The notes: generated by a model from the letters alone, not told the origin. Shown: positions 36,629 through 50,354, numbered from the stretch's first letter. The stretch is 64,000 bases of DNA from DATLLN01 sp963809205 (GCA_963809205.1 CAWEIS010000025.1:124001-188000), one strand, 5' to 3'. A program made the numbers and translations.

Positions 36629-37344
36629 TGCCGGGTAAGCGCTATAGCACCGCTCTCCAGCAGGTCGACCGCGAGAAGCAGTACGCGCCGCTCGAGGCGG
36701 TGCGCCTGCTGAAGTCGCTGGACACGTCCAAGTTCGATGAGACGGTCGAGGTGCACATGCGCCTCGGCGTCAACGTGCGCCACGCCGACCAGCAGCTGCG
36801 CGGCACGCTGTTCCTGCCCCACGGCCTGGGCAAGACGGTCACCGTCGCGGTGTTCGCCCAGGGCGAGAAGGCGAAGGAGGCCGAGGAGGCCGGCGCCGAT
36901 TTCGTCGGCGGCGACGACCTCGCCGGCCGGATCACCGAGGGCTGGACGGACTTCGACGTCGCCATCGCGACGCCGGACATGATGGGTACCGTCGGCAAGC
37001 TCGGCCGCGTCCTCGGTCCGCAGGGCAAGATGCCGAGCCCGAAGGCCGGGACGATCACGTTCGACATCTCCAAGGCAGTGTCCGATGTCAAGTCGGGCAA
37101 GATCGAGTACCGCACCGACCGCACGGGGATCATCCACGCGTCGCTCGGCAAGAAGTCGTTCGACGAGACGGCGCTGGTCGAGAACTACCAGGCCGTGCTG
37201 GAGGAGATCCTGCGTGTCAAGCCGGCGGCCGCCAAGGGCCGCTACCTGCGCTCGGTCACGCTGGCTTCGACGATGGGCCCGGGGCTGCGGCTCGACACGA
37301 CCAAGACCCGGGACCTGCTCGAGGAGGCTGCGCCGACCGCGTAG
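36628..37344 (+). CDS. rplA: 50S ribosomal protein L1
   Basis: L1-stalk protein and probable autogenous repressor of rplKA. The 238-residue protein contains RVLGPQGKMPSPKAGTIT, the conserved L1 signature, and GKIEYRTDRTGIIHASLGK. ATG 36628 overlaps the rplK stop (TGATG), so synthesis is coupled. Confidence 0.98.
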   Translation: MPGKRYSTALQQVDREKQYAPLEAVRLLKSLDTSKFDETVEVHMRLGVNVRHADQQLRGTLFLPHGLGKTVTVAVFAQGEKAKEAEEAGADFVGGDDLAGRITEGWTDFDVAIATPDMMGTVGKLGRVLGPQGKMPSPKAGTITFDISKAVSDVKSGKIEYRTDRTGIIHASLGKKSFDETALVENYQAVLEEILRVKPAAAKGRYLRSVTLASTMGPGLRLDTTKTRDLLEEAAPTA

Positions 37345-37515
37345 ACTCCGGTTTCGATTTCGAAAACCGCGCGTCCGCGCCGTAGACCGTCGGGGCCTCA
37401 GGGCTCAAACCACCACCCGACCGAGGCCGCGGGAGCAGGGTGCGACGTCCTCTCGTCGCCGCCTGCGTCCGCCCTCACCGGCGGACGAACCCAGGCGACG
37501 AGAGGAGGTGGAAGA
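37345..37515 (+). promoter_or_regulatory. Ribosomal protein L10 leader
   Basis: The 171-nt gap before rplJ has the layout of the L10 leader, in which the L10(L12) complex binds its own mRNA: multiple paired segments (GGGGCC/GGCCGC region at 37390-37430) and a terminal stem GCGACG...CGTCGC-like with CTCTCGTCG (37449-37458) complementary to CGACGAGAG (37497-37505) just before the GAGGAGG Shine-Dalgarno. Assigned by position and pairing, not by covariance search. Confidence 0.65.
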
Positions 37516-38049
37516 GTGAACAGCGAAGAGAAGCGCGCCGTGGTCGAGCGGCTGGTCGAGCAGATCAGGGACGCGAACGCGCTGATCGTGACCGACTACC
37601 GCGGGCTCACGGTGACCGAGACCGCGGAGCTGCGCCGCTCGCTGCGCGAGGCCGGCGCGTCGTTCCGGGTCGCGAAGAACACGCTGGCGAAGCTGGCGGC
37701 CGAGCAGGCCGATCGGCCGAGCCTGATCGAGTTCCTCGAGGGCCCCACGGCGATCGCCTTCATCGCGGACGACCCGGCCCCCGTCGCCAAGAAGCTGACG
37801 GAGGCCGCACGGTCGACCAGGATCCTGGCCGTCAAGGGCGGGGTCATGAACGGCCGCACGCTGACGGCAGACGAGGTGCGGCAGCTCGGCGAGCTGCCAC
37901 CCCGCGAGGTGCTGCTGTCGCAGGTGGTCGGCGCCATCGCCGGTCCGGCACAGAACACGGTCGGCGTCCTTGCGGCGCCGCTCCGCGACATCGTCGCGGT
38001 GCTGGACGCCTATATCGCACAGAAGCAGGCGGCGGAGAACGCCGCCTAG
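37516..38049 (+). CDS. rplJ: 50S ribosomal protein L10
   Basis: Stalk protein anchoring L7/L12 dimers. The 177-residue protein has the RNA-binding N-terminus (IVTDYRGLTVTETAELRRSLREAG, KNTLAKLA) and the helical C-terminus that binds L7/L12. GTG 37516 with GAGGAGGT upstream. Confidence 0.97.
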   Translation: MNSEEKRAVVERLVEQIRDANALIVTDYRGLTVTETAELRRSLREAGASFRVAKNTLAKLAAEQADRPSLIEFLEGPTAIAFIADDPAPVAKKLTEAARSTRILAVKGGVMNGRTLTADEVRQLGELPPREVLLSQVVGAIAGPAQNTVGVLAAPLRDIVAVLDAYIAQKQAAENAA

Positions 38050-38076
38050 AAGATCCCACCCGGAGGTACGAACACC

Positions 38077-38457
38077 ATGGCAGTTGAGAACATCGTCGAG
38101 GAGCTGAACAAGCTCTCGGTGCTGGAGCTGGTCGAGCTGAAGAACACGCTCGAGGAGCAGTGGGGCGTGACCGCCGCGGCGGCCGCTCCGGTGATGGTTC
38201 AGGCCGCCGCCGGTGGCGGCGGTGATGCCGCCGCCGCCGAGGAGCAGACGGCGTTCGACGTCGTCCTGACCTCGACCGGCGACAAGAAAATCCAGGTCAT
38301 CAAGGTCATCCGCGAACTGACCGGCCTGGGCCTGAAGGAGGCCAAGGCGGTCGCCGACGAGGCCCCCGCCCCCGTCAAGGAGGGCGTGGCCAAGGAGGAG
38401 GCCGAGCAGATGAAGGCCAAGCTCGAAGAGGCCGGCGCAGGCGTGGAGCTCAAGTAG
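38077..38457 (+). CDS. rplL: 50S ribosomal protein L7/L12
   Basis: Stalk protein recruiting translation GTPases. The 126-residue protein has the dimerising N-terminus ([21 protein letters not shown]), an Ala/Gly hinge and the C-terminal domain [28 protein letters not shown] 38077 with CGGAGG upstream. It ends the operon: a strong hairpin follows, and rpoB is 8.3 kb away. Confidence 0.98.
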   Translation: MAVENIVEELNKLSVLELVELKNTLEEQWGVTAAAAAPVMVQAAAGGGGDAAAAEEQTAFDVVLTSTGDKKIQVIKVIRELTGLGLKEAKAVADEAPAPVKEGVAKEEAEQMKAKLEEAGAGVELK

Positions 38458-38469
38458 CCACTGCCGTGA

Positions 38470-38516
38470 CCGCCGCGGGGCGGGAACCGCTTGTCCCGGT
38501 TCCCGCTCTCGCGGCG
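38470..38516 (+). terminator. Hairpin after rplL
   Basis: GCGGGAACCG (38480-38489) and CGGTTCCCGC (38497-38506) form a 10-bp perfect stem that can be extended by flanking CGCCG/CGGCG. No T-run follows. It ends the rplJL transcript before the P60 gene promoter. Confidence 0.65.
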
Positions 38517-38519
38517 CGG

Positions 38520-38525
38520 TAGAAT
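38520..38525 (+). promoter_or_regulatory. -10 box of a probable leaderless promoter (NlpC/P60 gene)
   Basis: TAGAAT ends 8 nt before GTG 38534; no Shine-Dalgarno lies between. Confidence 0.5.
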
Positions 38526-38533
38526 TGATCCTT

Positions 38534-39199
38534 GTGGAAAAAGCATCGTGCATCCGCCCCTTCGCCTCGCTGCGGGCGAAGCCGTCGGACAAGGGCGAGC
38601 AGCACACGCAGGCGCTCTTCGGCGATCCGGTCGACGTTGTCGAGTGCAAGAACGGCTGGGCGAAGGTCGTGCTCTCCGACGGGTACGAGGGATTCGTCGA
38701 GGCCGACGCGCTCGGCGAGCCGCCGCAGAAGGAGCGCGCGCACGTCGTTGTCGTGCCCCAGGCGGCCGACCGCTACATGGGCACCTGGCTGCCGGCGCCG
38801 GGGCTGCGCACCGAGCCGCTGGCCGCGGCGCGCCGCAAGGCGACCGGCGATGCGATCGCCGAGGCCGCGCTGATGTTCCTCGGCGCCCCGTACGAGTGGG
38901 GCGGTGTGACGGTGGAGGGGCTCGACTGCTCGGGCCTCGTCCAGGCCGTGCACCGGCGGTTCGGCACGCTGCTGCCGCGAAACGCCGACCAGCAGGAGCA
39001 GGTGGGCGAGGCGATCGATCGGGCGGACGCCCGGCCCGGCGACCTGTTCTGCTACGGCGACCACATCGCCATCTACCTGGGCGACAACCGGATCGTGCAC
39101 GCCGCCGAGTCGCACGGCAAGGTCGTCGAAGAGAAGCAGCCCGCCGAGCTCGGCAAGCGGCTCCGCGCGGTGCGCCGCGTTTTCGACGGCGACGACTGA
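38534..39199 (+). CDS. NlpC/P60 family peptidoglycan hydrolase with SH3-like domain
   Basis: Predicted gamma-D-glutamyl-diamino acid endopeptidase. The 221-residue protein has an N-terminal SH3-like region (ASLRAKPSDKGEQHTQALFGD...GWAKVVLSDGYEGFV) and a C-terminal NlpC/P60 domain with catalytic Cys in GLDCSGLVQ (~131), His in YGDHIAIYLG (~176) and a third polar residue in IVHAAES. No signal peptide is visible, so it may act in the cytoplasm on recycled muropeptides, which suits the peptide importer that follows. Confidence 0.85.
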   Translation: MEKASCIRPFASLRAKPSDKGEQHTQALFGDPVDVVECKNGWAKVVLSDGYEGFVEADALGEPPQKERAHVVVVPQAADRYMGTWLPAPGLRTEPLAAARRKATGDAIAEAALMFLGAPYEWGGVTVEGLDCSGLVQAVHRRFGTLLPRNADQQEQVGEAIDRADARPGDLFCYGDHIAIYLGDNRIVHAAESHGKVVEEKQPAELGKRLRAVRRVFDGDD

Positions 39200-39281
39200 G
39201 CTTTGGGATTACTAACATCGCGACGCGCGCGGCGTCAAAGATGTCGTTCGCGTTGTGCGGTCAGGACAAAGGGGTGAGCTG

Positions 39282-41009
39282 ATGGTCTCTCGTCGTCGTG
39301 TGTTGCTCGGACTTGCGCTGTGCGCGGTGGCGGTTGCCGCCGGCTGCGGCGGCGGGTCCTCGTCGTCATCGGGTTCGGGAGGCAGCGGTGGCTCGTCCAG
39401 CACCGCGTCAGGCTCGCCGCAGAAGGGCGGGACGTTCACCATCCTGGCCAACTCCAACTTCGGCGTCGCCGACCCCGCGCAGAACTACACCCTGCAGCAG
39501 TGGGCGCTTCTGATCGACACCCATGACGGGCTGGTCGGCTTCAAGCGCGCCGGCGGCAGCGCGGGCACGGAACTCGTGCCCGACCTGGCCACCGAGATCC
39601 CGGAGCCCACGGACGGCGGCAAGACCTACACGTTCCAGCTCCGCGACGGCATCAAGTATTCGGACGGGACGCCGCTCAAGGCGAGCGACTTCGTCACCGT
39701 CTTCACCCGCCAGTTCACCGTCCCTGGCCCGGCCAACGGGTTCTACGCGGGCATCGTCGGCGGGCAGGAGTGCCTGAAGAACTCGAAGACGTGCGACATG
39801 ACGCAGGGCGTCGTGGCGGACGACAGCGCGAACACCGTGACCATCCACCTGACCGCGCCCGACCCCGAGTTCCTCGACAAGCTGGCGCTGCCGTTCGCGT
39901 TCGCCGTGCCCGGCAACACCTCGTTGAAGCTGACCGGCAACAACGTGCCGCCCGGTACCGGCCCGTACATGTGGCAGTCGTACAACCCGAACAAGTCCGC
40001 GGTGCTCGTCCGCAACCCGAACTTCAAGGAGTGGTCGGCGGAGGCGCAGCCCAACGGCAATCCCGACTCGATCGTCGAGAAGTTCGGCCTGCCCGTGACC
40101 GACGCCGTGACCGCGGTCGAGAACGGAAGCGCGGACGCCGTGTTCTCCGGCGACTCGATCCCGGCCGACCGGCTGAACGAGATCGACACCCAGTACGCCG
40201 ACCAGACGCACGTCAACGCGCTGACGGCCGACTGGTACTTCGCACTGAACGTCCACGAGCCGCCATTCGACAACCTGCAGGCTCGCCAGGCGATCAACTT
40301 CGCCGCCGACCGCACCGCGTACGTGAAGATCGCCGGCGGTCCGTCGCTGGCGGTGCCGACCTGTCAGATCCTGCCGCCGAACTTCCCGGGCTACGAGCCG
40401 TACTGCCCGTACACGGCCGGCGCTGACAGCGACAACACCAAGTGGACCGGCGTCGACCTGACGAAGGCCAAGGATCTGGTCAAACAGTCCGGCACCAGCG
40501 GTGCCAAGGTCGTCGTCAACGGCACCACCGACGAGGTCGGCAAGGCGCTGGCCCTGCAGATGGTCAGCGACCTCAAGTCGATCGGCTACGACGCCAGCGC
40601 GAAGCTGCTGGCCCCCGGCCCGCAGTACCCGTACGTGCAGAACTCGGACAACCACGTGCAGGTCGCGTGGTCGGCCTGGTACCAGGACTACCCGGCGGCG
40701 TCGGACTTCCTGAACGTGCTGCTCGGGTGCGATTCGTACCACCCGCACAGCGACGCCAGCCCGAACATCGCCGGATTCTGCGACAAGGGCATCCAGGCGA
40801 ACATGACCAAGGCGTCCAACATGGGCATCACCGATCCTGAGGGTGCGAACAAGATCTGGGCGCAGGTCGACCACGACGTGACCGACCAGGCTGCGTGGGT
40901 CGACCTCTACAACCCGAAGCAGATCGACTTCCTGTCCAAGCGGGTCCAGGGCTATCAGTGGAGCCCGCAGTGGTACTTGCTCTACGACCAGATCTGGCTG
41001 AACCAGTAG
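39282..41009 (+). CDS. Oligopeptide/dipeptide-binding lipoprotein of an ABC importer
   Basis: Family 5 extracellular solute-binding protein. The 575-residue protein has a lipoprotein signal with lipobox VAAGC (Cys ~22), a Gly/Ser tether and family 5 features: LVPDLATEIPEPTDGGKTY, FQLRDGIKYSDGTPLKASDF and PFDNLQARQAINFAADR. ATG 39282 has AAGGGG upstream. It is followed by permeases and ATPases of the same system; cell-wall peptides are a plausible substrate given the P60 gene before it. Confidence 0.92.
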   Translation: MVSRRRVLLGLALCAVAVAAGCGGGSSSSSGSGGSGGSSSTASGSPQKGGTFTILANSNFGVADPAQNYTLQQWALLIDTHDGLVGFKRAGGSAGTELVPDLATEIPEPTDGGKTYTFQLRDGIKYSDGTPLKASDFVTVFTRQFTVPGPANGFYAGIVGGQECLKNSKTCDMTQGVVADDSANTVTIHLTAPDPEFLDKLALPFAFAVPGNTSLKLTGNNVPPGTGPYMWQSYNPNKSAVLVRNPNFKEWSAEAQPNGNPDSIVEKFGLPVTDAVTAVENGSADAVFSGDSIPADRLNEIDTQYADQTHVNALTADWYFALNVHEPPFDNLQARQAINFAADRTAYVKIAGGPSLAVPTCQILPPNFPGYEPYCPYTAGADSDNTKWTGVDLTKAKDLVKQSGTSGAKVVVNGTTDEVGKALALQMVSDLKSIGYDASAKLLAPGPQYPYVQNSDNHVQVAWSAWYQDYPAASDFLNVLLGCDSYHPHSDASPNIAGFCDKGIQANMTKASNMGITDPEGANKIWAQVDHDVTDQAAWVDLYNPKQIDFLSKRVQGYQWSPQWYLLYDQIWLNQ

Positions 41010-41030
41010 CCGGAAGGGCCGTTTCCACCA

Positions 41031-41068
41031 CGGGGCGGGGCGCTCATTACGAGGGGCGCCCCGCCCCG
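41031..41068 (+). terminator. Hairpin between binding-protein and permease genes
   Basis: CGGGGCGGGGCG and its exact complement CGCCCCGCCCCG flank a 14-nt loop. In transporter operons such a hairpin often attenuates transcription or protects the 3' end of the abundant binding-protein mRNA. Confidence 0.6.
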
Positions 41069-41072
41069 ATGG

Positions 41073-41078
41073 TAGGCT
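41073..41078 (+). promoter_or_regulatory. -10 box of a possible internal leaderless promoter
   Basis: TAGGCT ends 8 nt before ATG 41087, without Shine-Dalgarno, so the permease-ATPase genes may have their own promoter besides read-through. Confidence 0.45.
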
Positions 41079-41086
41079 GAAATCTC

Positions 41087-42142
41087 ATGGCGCAAGTCGC
41101 GTTGGAACCGCAGGTCGGGAGCGGTCCGGACGCTGCCCCGTCGGAGATCGCCGGGCGGAGTCCTTGGGCGCTCGCGTGGAGGCGCTTCCGCCGGAACAAA
41201 CCGGCGATCGGCGCGCTCGTCGTGTTCGTGCTGATCGTGGTCGTCAGCCTCTGTGCGCCGCTGTACGCGCACCGGATCGCGCACGTCGACCCGTTCACGA
41301 ACAACCTCAACGGCACGACGATCGTCAACGGCAAGAAGGTGGCGCTGATCCAGCAGGGCGGCGGCAAGCTCGGCCTCGGCGAGACGCCGATCGGTCCCAC
41401 GTGGGATCCCCACCACTACTTCCTGGGCGCCGACAGCTCGGGCCGTGACGTGGCCGCGCGGATCCTGTACGGCGGACGCAACTCGCTGCTGATCGGGATC
41501 GGGTCGGCCGTGATCTGCTCGATCCTCGCGACCATCCTCGCCCTGATCGCAGGGTTCTACGGCGGCGCGTCCGACTCGGTGCTCTCGCGGACGATGGACG
41601 TGATCTGGGCGTTTCCGGTGATCCTGTTCGCGCTCTGCGTCGCAACGGTGCTGCTCACCGCGCCCAACGGCCTGCAGGCCGGCCCGATCCACATCACCGC
41701 GTCGAGCCTCTGGCTGCCGACGCTGATCATCGCGCTGATCTACATCCCGTACGTCTACCGGCCGGTGCGCGGGAACGTGCTCTCCGTGCGCGAGAAGGAG
41801 TTCGTGCAGGCGGCGATCGCCCAGGGCGCGTCCAACAGGCGGCTGGTCTTCAGCGAGGTGCTGCCCAATATCATCTCCGTGGTCATCGTCCTGCTCCCGC
41901 TGATGATCGCGACGACCATCCTCACCGAAGCGGCGCTCTCCTTCCTCGGCGTCGGCGTTCAGGCTCCGGGTGCGAGCTGGGGCACGATCATCGGCGATGG
42001 GCAGCAGCTGCTCTACACCCGGCCGTGGGTCGCCATCGCGCCGGGCATCATGATCCTGCTCACCGTCCTCTCACTGAACGTGCTGGGTGACGGCATCCGC
42101 GATGCGCTCGACCCGCGGGCGAAGCTGAGCATCCGCGAGTAG
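41087..42142 (+). CDS. Peptide ABC transporter permease, DppC/OppC-type
   Basis: Membrane subunit of the peptide importer. The 351-residue protein has the N-terminal RFRRNKPAIGALVVFVLIV helix typical of OppC-type subunits, GADSSGRDVAARILYGGR (conserved before the core) and the EAA loop EFVQAAIAQGASNRRLVFSE. An extra ~45-residue periplasmic stretch follows helix 1. Its TAG is immediately followed by the ATG of the second permease. Confidence 0.93.
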   Translation: MAQVALEPQVGSGPDAAPSEIAGRSPWALAWRRFRRNKPAIGALVVFVLIVVVSLCAPLYAHRIAHVDPFTNNLNGTTIVNGKKVALIQQGGGKLGLGETPIGPTWDPHHYFLGADSSGRDVAARILYGGRNSLLIGIGSAVICSILATILALIAGFYGGASDSVLSRTMDVIWAFPVILFALCVATVLLTAPNGLQAGPIHITASSLWLPTLIIALIYIPYVYRPVRGNVLSVREKEFVQAAIAQGASNRRLVFSEVLPNIISVVIVLLPLMIATTILTEAALSFLGVGVQAPGASWGTIIGDGQQLLYTRPWVAIAPGIMILLTVLSLNVLGDGIRDALDPRAKLSIRE

Positions 42143-43114
42143 ATGCTGCGCTTCGTCGTCCGCCGCCTGATCGCCATGGTCGCCGTGATGTTCGCGATCA
42201 CCGTTCTGGTGTTCCTGATCTTCTTCGCGACGCCGGGCGTCGACCCCGCCCGCCAGCTTGCCGGCCGGAACCCGAACCCCGAGACGATCGCGCTGATCCG
42301 CCACCAGTTCAGCCTCGACAAGCCCCTGCCGGTTCGGTACCTGGTGATGATGAAGAAGCTCTTCATCAGCCGCGACCTGGTCTCCTACTCGAACCAGGGG
42401 CAGAAGGTGACGCCGCAGATCTTCGAGGCGATGCCGGTCACGCTCTCCCTGGTGTTCGGGGCGACGGTGATCTGGCTGGGGCTCTCGCTCATCCTGGGGC
42501 TCGCCTCGGCGATGCTGAAGGGCACGATCTTCGACCCATTACTCATGATCCTCGCGCTGATCGGGATCTCGATCCCGGTCTTCTGGCTGGGCGAGGTGGC
42601 GAACCTGGTGACGCAGAGCCGCTACCACGACACCTTCCTGTTCTCGTGGGTGCCACCGCTCGGCTACGTCTCGCTGACGTCCGACCCGGTCGGCTGGTTC
42701 AAGGCGCTGCTGATCCCGTGGTTCGTGCTGGCCGCCGTCTACATCGGCCTGTACGCGCGCGTGTTGCGGGCGACGCTGCTCGAGGTGCAGACCGAGGATT
42801 ACATCCGTACGGCCCATGCGAAGGGCCTGTCCGGCCGGCGGGTGCTGATCCGCCACACGCTGCGCACCTCGCTGATCACCGTGGTCAGCCTGTTCGGCCT
42901 CGACTTCGGCGTGCTGGTCGGCGGCGCGACGCTGCTGGTCGAGGTCGTGTTCGGGCTGCAGGGCGTCGGCTACCTGACCTACCTTTCGCTGCGCGCGCTC
43001 GACCTACCGGTGATCATGGCGACCGTGATCTACGGCGCGTTCTTTGTCGTGCTGGCCAACGCCATGGTGGACGTCGCGTACGCCTGGCTCGACCCGCGAG
43101 TCAGGCTGGCATAG
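42143..43114 (+). CDS. Peptide ABC transporter permease, DppB/OppB-type
   Basis: Partner permease of 323 residues with the OppB-type N-terminus LRFVVRRLIAMVAVMFAITVLVF and the EAA loop DYIRTAHAKGLSGRRVLIRHTLR. ATG 42143 abuts the previous stop. Gene order here is binding protein, C-type, B-type, D, F; B before C is the more common order. Confidence 0.93.
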   Translation: MLRFVVRRLIAMVAVMFAITVLVFLIFFATPGVDPARQLAGRNPNPETIALIRHQFSLDKPLPVRYLVMMKKLFISRDLVSYSNQGQKVTPQIFEAMPVTLSLVFGATVIWLGLSLILGLASAMLKGTIFDPLLMILALIGISIPVFWLGEVANLVTQSRYHDTFLFSWVPPLGYVSLTSDPVGWFKALLIPWFVLAAVYIGLYARVLRATLLEVQTEDYIRTAHAKGLSGRRVLIRHTLRTSLITVVSLFGLDFGVLVGGATLLVEVVFGLQGVGYLTYLSLRALDLPVIMATVIYGAFFVVLANAMVDVAYAWLDPRVRLA

Positions 43115-43117
43115 GAG

Positions 43118-44142
<1,025 letters not shown>

Positions 44143-44146
<4 letters not shown>

Positions 44147-45150
44147 GCGAGAACGGCGGCGGCGAGCCGCTGCTCTCCGCGCGGGAGGTCAAGAAGTACT
44201 TCCCGATCAAGGAGGGCACGCTGATCCAGCGCGAGGTCGCGCGGGTGCATGCCGTCGACGGCGTCAGCCTCGACCTGTTCGGCGGTGAAACGGTCGGCCT
44301 GGTCGGCGAGTCGGGCTGCGGGAAGTCGACGTTCGGGCGCTGCGTGATCCGGTTGTACGACCTGACCGAGGGCACGGTGACGTTCGACGGTCAGGACATC
44401 ACGACCCTCAACCGCAAGCAGATGCGGCCGCTGCGCCGGGAGATCCAGATGGTTTTCCAGGATCCGTACGCCAGCCTGAACCCGCGCAAGCGGGTCGGCC
44501 AGATCATCTCCGACCCGATGCGCATCCACCACATCGGCGGTGACATCAAGCGCAAGACGCAGGAGCTGCTGGAGCGCGTCGGCCTGTCGCCCGAGCACTA
44601 CAACCGCTATCCGCACGAGTTCTCCGGCGGCCAGCGGCAGCGGATCGGCGTTGCCCGCGCGCTCGCGCTCAATCCGAAGCTGATCGTGGCGGATGAGCCG
44701 GTCTCGGCGCTCGACGTGTCGATCCAGGCGCAGGTCGTGAACCTGCTGGACGACCTGCAGGACGAGTTCGACCTGACGTATCTGTTCATCGCGCACGACC
44801 TGGCCGTGGTGCGCCACGTGTCCGACCGGATCGCAGTCATGTACCTGGGCAAGATCGTCGAGGTGTCACCGGCCGAGGAGCTGTACCAGCGGCCGATCCA
44901 CCCGTACACCGAGGCGCTGCTCTCGGCGGTGCCGATCCCCGATCCCGAGCTGGCGTCGCAGCGCGAGCGGATCGTGCTGGAGGGCGACGTGCCCAGCCCG
45001 ATCACCCCGCCCAGCGGCTGCCGGTTCCATCCCCGGTGCCGCTACGCGACCGAGATCTGCGCTGCCGAGGACCCGCCGCTCATCGACCACGGCGACGGCC
45101 ACGTCGCCGCTTGCCACCACCCGTTGAACGTCGGCGCGGACGCCCACTGA
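44143..45150 (+). CDS. Peptide ABC transporter ATPase, DppF/OppF-type
   Basis: Second nucleotide-binding subunit, 335 residues, with Walker [13 protein letters not shown], signature [15 protein letters not shown], Walker [15 protein letters not shown] and C-terminal [17 protein letters not shown] 44143 overlaps the partner stop (GTGA). Its stop codon lies at the edge of a 27-bp palindrome that probably terminates the operon. Confidence 0.95.
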
Positions 45151-45176
45151 AAAAACGGGGTCAGACCCCGTTTTTT
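45150..45176. terminator. 27-bp perfect palindrome with GGGGTCAGACCCC core
   Basis: AAAAAACGGGGTC, a central A, then GACCCCGTTTTTT: a perfect inverted repeat with A-run and T-run flanks, so it reads as a rho-independent terminator on both strands. The 13-nt core is identical to the repeat at 16918-16930, so this is probably a dispersed element recruited as terminator. Confidence 0.85.
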
Positions 45177-45228
45177 CACGATGGCGTCGTCACTCATGCC
45201 GTCCGCGCTCCGGTCGATGATCTGCTGC

Positions 45229-46497
45229 ATGGTGGGGAGGATTGGATGTCTGGCGCTGGCGGCGGTCGCGCTGGCCGCCGGCTGCTCTGGCGGTTCGTCG
45301 TCGCCGAGCTCGGGCGCCTCGTCGGGTGCGCCCCAGGAGACCGACTTCGACCGCTACCAGGCATCCGCGCCGGTGGCCGCCCGCTACGTGCGGGCGCTGG
45401 CCGTTGGCAACATGGACACCGCGCACAGCCTGGCCGATCAGGGGAACGGGGCGGCCGCCAACGCCTTGACACGGCTGGAGCAGCGGGTCAGGGCGATCCC
45501 GATCGCCGCGGCGCAGGTCAAGTCGGGCTACCGCACCGGCATGACGCAGTACGGCCGCGACTTCGCAACCGTCCCGGTCACCATCCGGGTGAAGCTCTCG
45601 CACGCCGCGCCGACGGAGTGGGTGCTGCTCGGCAAACGCGACCTGCTCATGCATAGGTCGGACGACGGGTGGAGGGTCGTGGGAGACGTGACCGGCCGAA
45701 ACGGCGTCGTCTCCGGCGGAATGTTCCTGTACACCCACCCGACGCTGCTCACGGGATCGCGCGCCACCGTCGTCTATGGACCCGGAACCGCGCGGGACGA
45801 GGCGCGGGAGATCCTCGCGCAGATGGATGCATCGGCGCCCGGGCTCGCGGCGCGCTACGGCGGCTCCGTCGCAGCGCAGCGCCCGCTGGCGTTCATCGTG
45901 AACGACCGGGTACAGGGCGAGCAGCTTTCCGGACGCGCCATCGGCGACGGCGCGGTACCTCTGGGAACGCTCGACCACAACGTGCTCTACATCTATCTGC
46001 GCCCGTACCAACGCGCCAGCACGATCATCCGCGACTCCTCGATGGTGTACCTGATGACGCTCCTTGCCGGCCGCTTCAACCTGTTCCACGCACCGTGGAG
46101 CCTGGCGATCGGTGTCGCCGGGTATGAGGAGATCCAGTACCTCAACACCAAGGGCTACATCTCGACGCTCGCGCACCTCCAGGCTGCGTACCCTGGATAC
46201 GACAGCGCAACGGTCTGGCGGTCGCAGGACGAGAACTGGGGGCTGAGCGGCGCGCGCCGGCGACTCGCGGTCGAGGACTCGCTGGCGGTCGTCCACGTGA
46301 TCATCGCGAACCACGGCGGGAGCGCGGCGATCATCCGGCTGGGCAAGCAGTTCAGGCAGCAGCGCGTCCCGCCGGGATCGGACTTCTCGCCGGCCCAGGT
46401 GCGCAAGGCGTTCCAGGCCGCGCTCGGCGTGAGCTACGACCAGGTGCTCTCGGAGGCGCATTCATATGTCGCCGGCGGCACCTGGAAGTTCGGCTGA
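45229..46497 (+). CDS. Lipoprotein of unknown function with degenerate peptidase-like region
   Basis: About 422 residues from ATG 45229, chosen because it gives a clean lipoprotein signal (VGRIGCLALAAVALAAGC, lipobox Cys ~21); in-frame ATGs at 45181, 45196 and 45217 would only lengthen it. The first half (DTAHSLADQGNGAAANALTRLEQRV, GWRVVGDVTGR) resembles a small NTF2-like domain. The second half (LAFIVNDRV, LDHNVLYIYLRPYQ, SLAIGVAGYEE) resembles the layout of MA-type zinc peptidases but lacks an HExxH motif, so activity is doubtful. It stands alone between the peptide transporter and rpoB. Confidence 0.65.
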   Translation: MVGRIGCLALAAVALAAGCSGGSSSPSSGASSGAPQETDFDRYQASAPVAARYVRALAVGNMDTAHSLADQGNGAAANALTRLEQRVRAIPIAAAQVKSGYRTGMTQYGRDFATVPVTIRVKLSHAAPTEWVLLGKRDLLMHRSDDGWRVVGDVTGRNGVVSGGMFLYTHPTLLTGSRATVVYGPGTARDEAREILAQMDASAPGLAARYGGSVAAQRPLAFIVNDRVQGEQLSGRAIGDGAVPLGTLDHNVLYIYLRPYQRASTIIRDSSMVYLMTLLAGRFNLFHAPWSLAIGVAGYEEIQYLNTKGYISTLAHLQAAYPGYDSATVWRSQDENWGLSGARRRLAVEDSLAVVHVIIANHGGSAAIIRLGKQFRQQRVPPGSDFSPAQVRKAFQAALGVSYDQVLSEAHSYVAGGTWKFG

Positions 46498-46556
46498 GCG
46501 GCGTCTCGTTGTCATCCTAGACAAGTGACGATCAGCACGTTCGTTGTCCGGCGCGC

Positions 46557-46584
46557 TTGACGTTCACGCCCCCGTCGGTATAGT
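46557..46584 (+). promoter_or_regulatory. Strong sigma-70-type promoter for rpoBC
   Basis: TTGACG (46557-46562), 16-nt spacer, TATAGT (46579-46584). Transcription from about 46591 gives a leader near 158 nt, which has short GC stems (GGCCGC, CCACCCGC) but no recognised riboswitch. It is the best consensus promoter in the window and explains how rpoBC is transcribed apart from rplJL. Confidence 0.75.
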
Positions 46585-46748
46585 GATCGAAGGCATACCC
46601 GCCGCGGCAGCTTGGCCGCATCCGTCGGGAGGCCACCCGCTGCTTGCGTGAGCAGGGAACGCCTGATAGGCTTCTCGGTTGCGCCGTTGGTCCGGAACCA
46701 CGCCCACGCCATATCGATCCCCTAAATGCCCCGCGGGAGGCGTTCGCT

Positions 46749-50354
<3,606 letters not shown>

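Noticed and set aside
45181..45228. Upstream ATG codons as start of the orphan lipoprotein
   Set aside because: They add residues before the positively charged signal sequence and have no better Shine-Dalgarno; ATG 45229 gives a normal lipoprotein signal.
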